This document shows positions 33,499-42,193 of a DNA stretch of 64,000 nucleotides, one piece after another. Below the pieces are notes generated by a model. It was not told the DNA's origin. It saw nothing but the letters and a program-made list of their open reading frames with translations, and searched no databases. Both the position numbers and the translations under genes were made by a program. Source of the stretch: Lachnospiraceae bacterium (GTDB lineage: Bacteria > Bacillota > Clostridia > Lachnospirales > Lachnospiraceae); the NCBI GenBank assembly GCA_009774235.1, contig VSNJ01000004.1, positions 17,808-81,807 of the forward strand. Reading direction: 5' to 3'. Each line of letters opens with the position of its first letter. Positions within the stretch are counted from its first letter, which is position 1.

Positions 33499-34548
33499 TT
33501 ATTTATCTTTTTTAAGTTTTATTTTCCTGCCTTCCATATGTATCTGGTGTACCTGTGCTGCCATTGTAATTATAGCACTTGTTATAAGAAGTACATAAAA
33601 ACTTGCACCTCTGCTTAAAAGCATTGCAGATACTGCCATGCTCTTGCCCATGACTGGCGCAAAAATTTTTACAAAAAACCCCTCATTAACACCTACACCA
33701 CCTGGAAATGGAAGTATATCTATACATACTGATACAAAACTCTGCAGTACAATTATTTCTATACATGTATAGCCAGAAAGTCCAAGTGCCCTGTATATAA
33801 ACCATGTTACTGCAAAATATGAAACCCTTTGTATAATTGTTGTCAATAAAACTATGCCTGCTGTCTTCATATGGCTGCGCATATATTCTGCGCCTTCTTT
33901 ATAAGACATAAGCAGCTTATCAAGTTTTTTCTCTATCTTTTCTTTTCTCCTGACAAGCCTTAACTTATGAAGCAGCCATGTAGCAAAGTATGCAATATTT
34001 TTAGCACCATTTTGTGAAAATACAATAATTGAATATAGGAATATTGAAACAACATTTACTATAATACCAATAATAAAAAGCCACATATACCCCTTAAGAT
34101 GCTGTCTTGCAAAACTATACATAAATATAAATACCAGTGCCTCAACTATAATAAGTGCCACTTTATATATAATAGTCCAGAATAAGAGAGTTACTGAAGA
34201 AGCACCCATGTTTATGCCATCATTATTCATATATAGCACCTGCATAGGCTGGCCTCCTGTAGCAGAAGGCGTAATTGCATTAAAGAAAAAACCTATAAAC
34301 GAGTATTTTGTACATTGTATTATATTAGTTTTAATTCCTAAAGACAACAATATTATCTGCATGGATACACCTTCCATAATTACATACATAAGCCCTGCTA
34401 TTGCTGCCCAGAACATAAAGAAAATACTGGCATCTTTTAAAGCATCAAGTATACTGCTGGTATCCTCTTCTTTTAAAATTGTATAAAATACAAGCCCAAG
34501 CAGGACAAGCATAAATATAATATTCAGGTAGTATTTCTTTTTCTGCAT
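33499..34548 (-). CDS. UPF0104 flippase-like membrane protein, paralogue 2
   Basis: 349 residues, same length and topology as the protein at 28971-30005. It shares TPSATGGQPMQVLYMNNDG and PFPGGVGVNEGFFVKIF. About eight membrane segments. It is in a different operon (HydF upstream, YigZ downstream). Duplication within 5 kb suggests two lipid substrates or compartments. Exact function is unknown. Confidence 0.85.
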   Translation of the reverse strand: MQKKKYYLNIIFMLVLLGLVFYTILKEEDTSSILDALKDASIFFMFWAAIAGLMYVIMEGVSMQIILLSLGIKTNIIQCTKYSFIGFFFNAITPSATGGQPMQVLYMNNDGINMGASSVTLLFWTIIYKVALIIVEALVFIFMYSFARQHLKGYMWLFIIGIIVNVVSIFLYSIIVFSQNGAKNIAYFATWLLHKLRLVRRKEKIEKKLDKLLMSYKEGAEYMRSHMKTAGIVLLTTIIQRVSYFAVTWFIYRALGLSGYTCIEIIVLQSFVSVCIDILPFPGGVGVNEGFFVKIFAPVMGKSMAVSAMLLSRGASFYVLLITSAIITMAAQVHQIHMEGRKIKLKKDK

Positions 34549-34561
34549 AATCTCCCGCCTT

Positions 34562-35827
34562 TTAATTTATAAGTGAAGCTACAGAAGGAAAAAGTTCTAT
34601 GCTTCTTTTTAATATGCCATTTACATATGCAATAAATATTCCATAATTTACTATAGGCACTCCCTGGCTGCCTGCACTTTGTATCCTGTGCTTCATTTCT
34701 TTTTCATTAAGGGTACATCCGCCACAGTGTATTACCAGTGAATATCTGGATAAATCTTTTGGAAAATCTGCCCCGCTGCATGTTTCAATACAAAGCTGCT
34801 TTCCTGAATGTTCTTTTAACCATGCTGGTATTTTTACTGTGCCAATATCTTCACACTGCCTTCTATGTGTACATCCTTCTGCTATAAGCACCTTGTCACC
34901 ATCTTTTAAGCTTTCCACCGCAGCAACGCCTTCCACAAGCTTTTTCAGGCTGCCTTTATGCCTTGCAAAAAGTATTGAAAATGATGTAAGTGGTATTTTA
35001 TCTGGAACTGCCTCAGACACTTCTTTAAATGCCTGTGAATCAGTTATAACCATCTTAACCTTGTCCCCAAGCAGACCAAGCATATTTTTAATGCCTGGCA
35101 CCTGTGTAACTACAGCAGCAGCATGGTGGTCAAGCAAATCCCTTATAACCTGCTGTTGTGGCATAATAAGCCTTCCTTTAGGTGCTGCAGAATCAACTGG
35201 CACTACAAGAAGCACGATATCCCCTTGCCCTGCAAGCCCGTCAATAATCCCAAGCTCCTTACTTGTTTGTGGCAGGACTGATACAAGCTGTTCTTTTAAA
35301 CCCTCAATCCCAGTATTATCCAGTACACTTGTAAGACATACCTGGTTTCCTGGATTTTTAGCAGAAACAATTTCTTTTATTTCTTCTGCCATTTCAACAT
35401 CTATACGGTCTGTCTGGTTAAGCACAATAATATATGGAAGCCTTTTCTCTTCTGCCAGGTCTATTATCTGCCTTTCACCTGCTGGAAGCCCCCGGCTGCT
35501 GTTTAAATCTGCTGCCGTAACTGAAGAAATATCTGAGACAAGAAGCACTATATCTGTCTTATCCAGCACCCTTAACGCCTTCTCTATCCTTTTGGCTCCA
35601 AGTTCCCCTTCATCATCAAGCCCAGGTGTATCTGTAACCATGCATGGTCCAAGCGGAAGTATTTCCATTGCCTTGGATACAGGGTCAGTAGTTGTGCCTT
35701 TTACATCAGATACAATCGCAATATCCTGCCCTGTTATAGCATTGATTATACTTGACTTGCCTGCATTTCTTTTGCCATAAATTGTAATCTGTATCCTGTC
35801 ACCTTGCATTGTTGTATTTAAACCCAT
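34562..35827 (-). CDS. hydF: [FeFe]-hydrogenase H-cluster maturation GTPase HydF
   Basis: 421 residues. The N-terminal GTPase domain has GKRNAGKSS (P-loop, residues 18-26), GTTTDP and DTPGLDDEGE. The C-terminal cluster domain has CTH near residue 320 and HCGGC about 45 residues later, matching the family C-x-H...H-C-x-x-C iron-sulfur motif. HydF is the scaffold on which HydE and HydG build the diiron subcluster before transfer to hydrogenase. HydE, HydG and the hydrogenase are not in this window. The ATG at 35827 is supported by GGGG five bases upstream. Confidence 0.95.
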   Translation of the reverse strand: MGLNTTMQGDRIQITIYGKRNAGKSSIINAITGQDIAIVSDVKGTTTDPVSKAMEILPLGPCMVTDTPGLDDEGELGAKRIEKALRVLDKTDIVLLVSDISSVTAADLNSSRGLPAGERQIIDLAEEKRLPYIIVLNQTDRIDVEMAEEIKEIVSAKNPGNQVCLTSVLDNTGIEGLKEQLVSVLPQTSKELGIIDGLAGQGDIVLLVVPVDSAAPKGRLIMPQQQVIRDLLDHHAAAVVTQVPGIKNMLGLLGDKVKMVITDSQAFKEVSEAVPDKIPLTSFSILFARHKGSLKKLVEGVAAVESLKDGDKVLIAEGCTHRRQCEDIGTVKIPAWLKEHSGKQLCIETCSGADFPKDLSRYSLVIHCGGCTLNEKEMKHRIQSAGSQGVPIVNYGIFIAYVNGILKRSIELFPSVASLIN

Positions 35828-35851
35828 ACTAACCCCATCTTTCTCTATAGT

Positions 35852-37102
35852 TTAATTCCTTGTCTGTCCATTTCCGTTAATAAGGTACTTAAAAGTTGTA
35901 AGCCCTTCAAGCCCCATAGGCCCTCTTGCATGTAAACGCTGTGTAGATATGCCTATCTCTGCTCCAAGCCCGAATTCACCACCATCTGTAAACCTTGTAG
36001 AACAGTTTACATAAACACATGCAGAATCTACTTCTTTCTGGAACTTTTCTGCACTAACTAAATCCTGTGTAATAATACACTCAGAATGCCCTGTAGAATA
36101 TCTGCCTATATGGGCTATTGCTTCATCTATGCCTTCTGTTACCTTTATTGCAAATATATAATCATTAAATTCTGTAGCATAATCTTCATCTGTAGCAGGT
36201 ACCACACAACCACCAAGTATACGCCTTGTTTCCTCACATCCCCTTAACTCAACATTATGCTTATCAAGCCTTTTCTTTAATTCTGGCAGGAAAGTCCCTG
36301 CTATATCTTTATGGACAAGACATGTTTCAAGTGCATTACATACACTTGGGCGCTGTGTCTTACCATTGTCAGTAATATCTACAGCCATATTTATATCTGC
36401 ACTTTTATCTATGTATATATGGCAGTTTCCACTTCCTGTTTCAATTACTGGCACTGTTGCATTATTTACAACAGAACTAATAAGCCCTTTGCCTCCACGT
36501 GGTATAAGTACATCAATATATCCATTGGCTTTCATCATCATTGATGCAGAGTCTCTTGAAGTATCTTCCACAAGCTGTACTATATCCTTTGGAAAACCAC
36601 ATTCTGCTACCGACTCACGCATAATATCCATAAGCACTTTATTAGAGTTTATAGCTTCTTTGCCACCACGGAGTATAACAGCATTGCCGCTCTTTATACA
36701 AAGTGCGGCAGCATCTACTGTAACATTTGGTCTTGATTCATATATAATTCCAGCTACACCGATAGGCACCCTTGTCTTTGCAATCCTCATTCCATTTGGG
36801 CGTATATAGCCTTCCACTACTTCCCCCACAGGGTCTTTTAATGATACAAGTTCCATACATGCATCTGCTATACTGTCAATACGTTCTTCTGAAAGCCTGA
36901 GCCTGTCTGTCATTGCCTCAGAGATTCCATTATCCGCAGCATTTTCTATATCCTTTTTATTGCCTGAAAGTATTCTGTCTTTATTTTTACGCAGATTGTC
37001 TGCTATCTTTTCAATAATCTGGTCTTTTCTGCTTGTCTGTGCATTAGCTATACTCTCCCTGGCTTTCTTTGCATTTTCACCTAACTGGCTGATATAATCC
37101 AT
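35852..37102 (-). CDS. proA: Gamma-glutamyl phosphate reductase
   Basis: 416 residues, aldehyde dehydrogenase superfamily. ESRPNVTVDAAALCIKSGN and QRPSVCNALET (with the catalytic Cys) are ProA signatures. It reduces glutamyl-5-phosphate to the semialdehyde in proline synthesis. ProB and ProC are not adjacent. It follows DegV by 20 nt and precedes hydF by 24 nt on the same strand, so the three are probably co-transcribed despite unrelated functions. Confidence 0.96.
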   Translation of the reverse strand: MDYISQLGENAKKARESIANAQTSRKDQIIEKIADNLRKNKDRILSGNKKDIENAADNGISEAMTDRLRLSEERIDSIADACMELVSLKDPVGEVVEGYIRPNGMRIAKTRVPIGVAGIIYESRPNVTVDAAALCIKSGNAVILRGGKEAINSNKVLMDIMRESVAECGFPKDIVQLVEDTSRDSASMMMKANGYIDVLIPRGGKGLISSVVNNATVPVIETGSGNCHIYIDKSADINMAVDITDNGKTQRPSVCNALETCLVHKDIAGTFLPELKKRLDKHNVELRGCEETRRILGGCVVPATDEDYATEFNDYIFAIKVTEGIDEAIAHIGRYSTGHSECIITQDLVSAEKFQKEVDSACVYVNCSTRFTDGGEFGLGAEIGISTQRLHARGPMGLEGLTTFKYLINGNGQTRN

Positions 37103-37121
37103 ATACAGGCCACCTTTCTTT

Positions 37122-37991
37122 TTATATATTATCTTTACTAATAACAGCAGAACATGCTATTGCCAGTGCACCTGCCCCTATATGGCAGGAAACACTTAAT
37201 GACAATGGCGCCATATAAATACTATCTGCCCCAAACTTTTCTTTAATTACCTCTATAAATCCAAGTGCTGCTGTTTCATTCTGTGTATGTGCAACTTCAA
37301 GATGGACATTACCAATACCACCAAAACGTGTAGTTATATCATCTGCCATTGCAGACAGCATCTTGCTTATTCCCTGTTTCTTTGTACGTGCAATAGTAAA
37401 TGCGTCAAGTTTGTCACCCTGTATCTGCAGTACAGGTTTTAACCTTAATGCAGAACCAAGAGCAGCAGCAGCTGGCGTAATCCTTCCACCTTTGCGCAAA
37501 TATTTAAGGGTATCAAGCATTATATATATACTGGACTCCAGCTTTACTTTTTCAAGATACTCCTTAATCCCTGCTGCATCCATCCCCCTGCCTGCCAGTT
37601 CTATTGCATCAAGCACAGACTGCCGTTGTGTAACAGAAATACGCTGGTTATCCACCACCTGCACTTTCCCATTATAGTCTTCTGACAGCATTGCCGCAGT
37701 ATGGCATGAGCTTGACAGACCGCTTGACATAGGTATATATACAACCTCTTCTGCACTTTTTAATTCTTCATCCCATATATCAGTAACTGAACCCGGTGCA
37801 GGCTGCGAAGTTGATATATCAACATCTTCCTCAAGACGTTTAAAAAATTCTTCCTGTGACAGGCTGATTTCCTCATAATATGTCTTACCATCAATAAGAA
37901 ATGGCATAGGGACTACCCTTATTCCAAGCCTCTTTGCTTCATCAAGCGTAATCCCGCTGTTACTATCTGTAACTATTGCAACTTTGTCCAT
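37122..37991 (-). CDS. DegV family fatty-acid-binding protein
   Basis: 289 residues. VTDSNSGITLDEAKRLGI at the N-terminus and YIPMSSGLSSSCHTA (fatty-acid carboxylate-binding Ser region) define the DegV/FakB family. KYLRKGGRI is another family landmark. In Staphylococcus, FakB proteins present fatty acids to the kinase FakA; no FakA is seen here. The ribosome binding site is moderate (AAAGGCG). Confidence 0.93.
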   Translation of the reverse strand: MDKVAIVTDSNSGITLDEAKRLGIRVVPMPFLIDGKTYYEEISLSQEEFFKRLEEDVDISTSQPAPGSVTDIWDEELKSAEEVVYIPMSSGLSSSCHTAAMLSEDYNGKVQVVDNQRISVTQRQSVLDAIELAGRGMDAAGIKEYLEKVKLESSIYIMLDTLKYLRKGGRITPAAAALGSALRLKPVLQIQGDKLDAFTIARTKKQGISKMLSAMADDITTRFGGIGNVHLEVAHTQNETAALGFIEVIKEKFGADSIYMAPLSLSVSCHIGAGALAIACSAVISKDNI

Positions 37992-38090
37992 ATCAGTTTA
38001 CACGCCTTTCTAAAATTTCACAACTATAATTATACAGTATGATGCTGGAACCAAAATATACTTTGCTCCCAGCTGGTGCTATGGCTTGCC

Positions 38091-39008
38091 TTACTTTAGA
38101 AAACCATTAACTATCTGTTCTTCTGCTTCCTCTTCTGTAAGCCCAAGGGTCATAAGCTTAATAATCTGTTCCCCTGCAATCTTTCCTATTGCTGCCTCAT
38201 GTATAAGAGCAGCATCAATATTATTTGCTGTAAGCTGTGGTATAGCACTTACACTTGCATCATCCATTATTATAGCGTCACACTCTGTATGCCCGCTACA
38301 CTCATTATTTCCATTTATCTTAGAATTAAAAACCTGCTTTGATTTTTCTTTTGCAACAGAACGTGAAACAACATTTGCACTGCTGCCTCTTCCGTCCAAA
38401 TCCACTTCAAAATTAGTCTCTGCTGTCTGTGACCCATGTGTCATAATCTTTTCATTAATAACAAGAGTTGCACCATCTTTAAGGACTGCCCTTGTGTCAC
38501 GCCTGGTTGAATCAACACCCTTAATCTGCACAGACTCCATCTCAAGATATCCATTTTCCTCAATATTTATTATAGTAGTAGGATTAAGTATACGTTTTCC
38601 CTTACCATCCCCCTCGCCATAATGTTTCTCAATATATTTTACCCTTGCACCCTTTTTTACATAAAATGTATGGATACCATCATGTTCTGATGTATCTACA
38701 CCACAGTTGTGTATTCCACATCCTGCAACTATTGTAACGTCTGCATCTTCACCTATATAGAAATCATTGTACACCATATCTTTAAGCCCGGACATGCTTA
38801 ATACAACTGGTATATGGATACTTTCATTTTTTGTACCTGGTTTTACAATTATATCTATACCAGACTTGTTTTCCTTTGTCACAATATCAATATTAGCAGT
38901 AGTGTTCCTGCCTGCCAGCTCTCCATTAGAGCGTATATTGTATGCCCCTTCAGGTACCTTATGGATGTCTGCTACCTGTTCTAGTAAATTTTTCTCTATT
39001 GTATCCAA
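38091..39008 (-). CDS. SufB/SufD-like Fe-S assembly scaffold (SmsB type)
   Basis: 305 residues, shorter than SufB (~470) or SufD (~420). The beta-helix core contains VAGCGIHNCGVDTSEHDGIH and ends with SufB-like EAAIGKIAGEQIIKLMTLGL. The start is TTG at 39008 with AGGAGG nine bases upstream. It lies 13 nt after the SufC-like ATPase gene, and no SufD, SufS or SufU gene is adjacent. This matches the minimal two-gene SMS (SmsCB) system thought to be ancestral to SUF. The only cysteine desulfurase in the window is with ThiI. Confidence 0.85.
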   Translation of the reverse strand: MDTIEKNLLEQVADIHKVPEGAYNIRSNGELAGRNTTANIDIVTKENKSGIDIIVKPGTKNESIHIPVVLSMSGLKDMVYNDFYIGEDADVTIVAGCGIHNCGVDTSEHDGIHTFYVKKGARVKYIEKHYGEGDGKGKRILNPTTIINIEENGYLEMESVQIKGVDSTRRDTRAVLKDGATLVINEKIMTHGSQTAETNFEVDLDGRGSSANVVSRSVAKEKSKQVFNSKINGNNECSGHTECDAIIMDDASVSAIPQLTANNIDAALIHEAAIGKIAGEQIIKLMTLGLTEEEAEEQIVNGFLK

Positions 39009-39021
39009 TTTTCTGTACCTC

Positions 39022-39747
39022 CTATTTCATCTTGTCTAACAGTGTAGGACATGCTATATCACTTTTCATAAGCTTTGGCATAATTTCCTCCCTGCTTCCT
39101 TCATCTGCAACATTTCCATCTGCTATTACAATTATCCTGTCTGCTATATTTAATATTCTTTCCTGGTGTGAAATAACCAGGACACTTCCCTTTATCCTCT
39201 GGTACATTTTCTCAAATACCTGTATAAGGTTCTGGAAGCTCCAGAGGTCTATGCCTGCTTCTGGTTCATCAAAGATTGAGAACTTTGTCCCCCTTGCAAG
39301 AACCATTGCTATTTCAATACGCTTTACTTCACCTCCTGAAAGGCTTGCGTTAATTTCCCTGTGTATATAATCTTTGGCACAAAGACCTACTTCTGAAAGA
39401 TAGTTACATGCTTCTGCTATTGTAATTTCTTTCCCTGCTGCAAGGCGTATCATATCTATAACTGTAAGCCCTTTGAAACGCACAGGCTGCTGGAATGCAA
39501 AGCTTATACCTTTCCTTGCCCTCTCTGTAACAGACAATTCCGTGATATCTTCACCATCAAGTATAATCTTGCCTGATGATGGCTTTATTATTCCTGCAAT
39601 TATCTTTGCAAGTGTGGACTTGCCGCCGCCATTTGGCCCTGTAACCACTACCAGGTGGTCACAGACTTTTATACTGACATCTTTTAATATTTCCTTATCT
39701 TCGCTATCATCATTTACCTGATAACTTACATTCTGTAATTCTAACAT
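39022..39747 (-). CDS. SufC-like ATPase of Fe-S assembly (SmsC type)
   Basis: 241 residues, a soluble ABC ATPase. Walker A is GPNGGGKST, the signature LSGGEVKRIEIAMVLARG, Walker B FSIFDEPEAGIDL. These are typical for SufC, where the ATPase drives cluster assembly on the SufB-type scaffold. The ATG at 39747 has GGAG nine bases upstream. First gene of the two-gene operon with a strong promoter and an inverted repeat close to the transcription start. Confidence 0.92.
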   Translation of the reverse strand: MLELQNVSYQVNDDSEDKEILKDVSIKVCDHLVVVTGPNGGGKSTLAKIIAGIIKPSSGKIILDGEDITELSVTERARKGISFAFQQPVRFKGLTVIDMIRLAAGKEITIAEACNYLSEVGLCAKDYIHREINASLSGGEVKRIEIAMVLARGTKFSIFDEPEAGIDLWSFQNLIQVFEKMYQRIKGSVLVISHQERILNIADRIIVIADGNVADEGSREEIMPKLMKSDIACPTLLDKMK

Positions 39748-39776
39748 AGTACAAATCTCCATTCTGCCTTATTATG

Positions 39777-39843
39777 GTTACAAACCAGGCAGGGCTTGTA
39801 ACTTATTTCCAAATATTATATATGAATTTTACATTATTTACAA
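39777..39843 (-). promoter_or_regulatory. Promoter and inverted repeat upstream of smsC
   Basis: Minus strand TTGTAA (39843-39838), 17-nt spacer, TATAAT (39820-39815). GTTACAA (39777-39783) and TTGTAAC (39796-39802) form a perfect 7-bp inverted repeat just downstream of the expected start, as an operator or leader hairpin would. The rest of 39748-40095 holds a partial repeat-family arm (TTAGTTTTCCCATTTTTTT near 39858) and duplicated TTTGTTCCA. Confidence 0.6.
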
Positions 39844-40095
39844 CCTCTCTGGGTTTTTAGTTTTCCCATTTTTTTGTTCCACATGCATTTTGTTCCAGAC
39901 AATGTTTGTTTTGGGAATGTTAATTATAAATTTATCCTGAAAAAATATAATTTCTACTTGCGTACATCTGCACCTGGTAGTATTATGACATATATGTTAT
40001 AAAGCCAGATGTTACACCCTGGAGACATGGGTTTCTGGTTTCCACAGGTCCACAAGAACAATGTTTTAAATAAAATACTATAAGCGGAGGTAGCG

Positions 40096-40983
40096 ATGCA
40101 TCGTTTTTTACGTGCTGTAGGCTTTAGCAGCATAAAGACACGCCATGAACTGGATAAGCTGGTTGGCATTATTATGGACCAGCCCAATTTAACAAAGAAA
40201 GCAAGCCTGGGCAGTGAAAATATATATACTGAAATAACTAAAGAGTTTGCCCCTCATACAGGTATTACATTACGTGGTGAATATGACAAGCTTGGTTTCT
40301 TCTACCTGGAACACTATTTTCCATATTGTGAAAGCATGCTTATAACTTCCCATGAAGATATAACAGTTAATAAAAGAGTAGACACAAGTGCTTTTACTGG
40401 TATGTGTGATGACCTGCGCATAGGTATTTCAATGATATTTTATTTACAAAATGCTGTAGATTATATACATGTTGGCTGTCCTGAAAACACACCATGTAAA
40501 GCAAAGTTATCACTTTCAGGGCTTTCACTTGAAGGCTGTATTCTTCTTGGGATTGCACAGGATAACGAATCACAGGAAAAGAAAAACTTTAAAACACATA
40601 TGCGTAACCAGCTTGTTGCCAAAGCCAAAAATGGCGACCAGGAAGCAATAGACAGCCTTACAATTGATGAAATAGATTTAAGTACACGTATAAACAGACG
40701 GATACTGTCAGAAGATTTATACAGCATAGTCGAAACAAGTTTTATCCCATATGGTTCTGAATCCGATAACTATTCAATTATTGGGACTATACTTAACTGG
40801 AACAAAGCAAACAACCCTTATACCAATGAAGACATATATGAACTGCTGGTAAACTGCAATGATATAGTTATGAATATATGTATAAATAGCAAAGACCTTA
40901 TAGGCGAACCAATGACAGGAAGACGCTTTAAAGGCACAATATGGATGCAGGGACATGCTGGTTTTATGCACTTTAATTCTTAA
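40096..40983 (+). CDS. DUF3881-family protein (Lachnospiraceae-type), function unknown
   Basis: 295 residues, no membrane segment. It begins MHRFLRAVGFSSIKTRHELD, which I recognise as the start of the DUF3881 family found mainly in Lachnospiraceae. Middle motifs: LRGEYDKLGFFYLEHYFPY and CPENTPCKAKLSLSGLSLEG. No catalytic signature is obvious. GGAGG lies seven bases before the ATG. Divergent from smsC. Confidence 0.8.
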   Translation: MHRFLRAVGFSSIKTRHELDKLVGIIMDQPNLTKKASLGSENIYTEITKEFAPHTGITLRGEYDKLGFFYLEHYFPYCESMLITSHEDITVNKRVDTSAFTGMCDDLRIGISMIFYLQNAVDYIHVGCPENTPCKAKLSLSGLSLEGCILLGIAQDNESQEKKNFKTHMRNQLVAKAKNGDQEAIDSLTIDEIDLSTRINRRILSEDLYSIVETSFIPYGSESDNYSIIGTILNWNKANNPYTNEDIYELLVNCNDIVMNICINSKDLIGEPMTGRRFKGTIWMQGHAGFMHFNS

Positions 40984-41112
40984 GCATCCCCTGGAAATCC
41001 CTCTTTCCTTGATTGTGCCGCCGGAAGCTTTCTTATTCATATAACCTTGCTCTGTATCAATAAAATTGTATCCTGCCCAGGTAAAGTAAAGAACAAAAAT
41101 TATTTTTCTTTT

Positions 41113-41157
41113 CTATACAAATGGCACCAGTCATTTTCTGGCCGGTGCCTTGTATAG
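41113..41157. terminator. Stem between convergent DUF3881 and cupin genes
   Basis: CTATACAA (41113-41120) with TTGTATAG (41150-41157), and GGCACC (41123-41128) with GGTGCC (41144-41149), form a long interrupted stem between converging genes. U-runs lie at some distance, so termination strength is uncertain. Confidence 0.5.
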
Positions 41158-41187
41158 TATCCTCTGTTTTTTATTGGAATTCCCTTT

Positions 41188-41544
41188 TTAATTATCAACC
41201 ACCGCATCATCCACAGTATAATTTCCAAGTGAATTTTCTTTAACCTGGATACATATAAAACTAATTGCAGAATCTTCTGCTGCAAAAAACTGTCTCTTTC
41301 CAGCAGGAGAAATGCGGAGCCAATCGCCAGCTGCAAGTTCTACATCTTCTCCATCAATAACTGCTTTTCCTTTTCCCTCAAGAACAGCATATATTTCTTC
41401 ATTGTTTTTATGGGAATGAATAAAAGGTACACTTGCTCCTGCTGGCAGACTGTTAATACTAACTTCTGCCCCTGTTAAAGAAAGTTTGTCATGAAGTTCT
41501 GTCCTTGCATCCTGCGCTACACTAACCTTACTAAAATTTGCCAT
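41188..41544 (-). CDS. Small cupin-domain protein
   Basis: 118 residues, a single beta-barrel. PFIHSHKNNEEIYAVLEGKG is the first cupin motif with two His and Glu as metal ligands; GDWLRISPAGKRQFF is the second motif. It may bind a metal and a small effector or act as an isomerase or dioxygenase; the specific role is unknown. ATG at 41544 has TTGGAGG upstream. It lies after an Rrf2 regulator and has its own promoter with an inverted repeat, suggesting control by that regulator. Confidence 0.85.
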   Translation of the reverse strand: MANFSKVSVAQDARTELHDKLSLTGAEVSINSLPAGASVPFIHSHKNNEEIYAVLEGKGKAVIDGEDVELAAGDWLRISPAGKRQFFAAEDSAISFICIQVKENSLGNYTVDDAVVDN

Positions 41545-41566
41545 AATCTTTACCTCCAAATGTTTA

Positions 41567-41627
41567 TTGTAACTTTCATTGATACATTAAATATACCATC
41601 TTTTTATTGTACTGTCAATAGTTACAA
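41567..41627 (-). promoter_or_regulatory. Promoter and flanking inverted repeat of the cupin gene
   Basis: Minus strand TTGACA (41618-41613), 17-nt spacer, TATATT (41595-41590). TTGTAACT...ATTGA (41567-41582) and TCAATAGTTACAA (41615-41627) are inverted copies that bracket the promoter, a plausible operator for the neighbouring Rrf2 protein. Confidence 0.65.
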
Positions 41628-41682
41628 CACATTTTTATAAAGTATACAGCATCCCCTCTCCATATGAAAAATGTGGGGTAGT

Positions 41683-42117
41683 TTACATCTTTATCAATTC
41701 TTTTGCATCATTCATAATATCCTGTATTGACACTGACATCATTTCTTTTTCCATTGCTTTTTGTATTTCTTCCAGCCTTACATCTAAAAGTGTATGGATA
41801 TTTTTCCCTACAGGACAGAGCTGGTTAGGACTTTCATGGAAGTGGAAAAGATTTCCATCTTCCACGCATTCTACTGCATTATACAAATCCAATAATGTAA
41901 TTTCATCTAATGGTTTTTCTATATCTGCTCCCCCGCTTCCCCGCTTAACATTTATAAGACCAGCTTTTTTTAGCTGTTGTAACAGACGCCTTATAACAAC
42001 AGGGTTTACATTAACACTTGACGCAAGGAAATCACTTGTAACTTTATAACTATCTTTAAATGTTTCTATACATACCAGTACATGTACAGCAATCGTAAAT
42101 CTGCTTGATATCTGCAT
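41683..42117 (-). CDS. Rrf2-family transcriptional regulator
   Basis: 144 residues. The winged helix-turn-helix occupies ~1-70 (MQISSRFTIAVHVLVCIE, then VIRRLLQQLKKAGLINVKRG with the wing GGAD). The three-Cys Fe-S cluster pattern of IscR is absent; only Cys in AVECVED and QLCPVG are seen, as in YwnA-like Rrf2 proteins. It is likely a redox- or metabolite-sensing repressor of itself and the cupin gene. ATG at 42117 has GAGGTG upstream. Confidence 0.92.
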   Translation of the reverse strand: MQISSRFTIAVHVLVCIETFKDSYKVTSDFLASSVNVNPVVIRRLLQQLKKAGLINVKRGSGGADIEKPLDEITLLDLYNAVECVEDGNLFHFHESPNQLCPVGKNIHTLLDVRLEEIQKAMEKEMMSVSIQDIMNDAKELIKM

Positions 42118-42193
42118 ATTGCACCTCATTTCTCATTTTATATTAAATACCTGTCTGTCTAATAAATTTATACATGTTACTTTATCATAAACG

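Noticed and set aside
39954..40095. Additional structured RNA before the DUF3881 gene
   Set aside because: CCTGGAGAC...CCACAGG pairing is weak and short; not enough to propose a conserved element.
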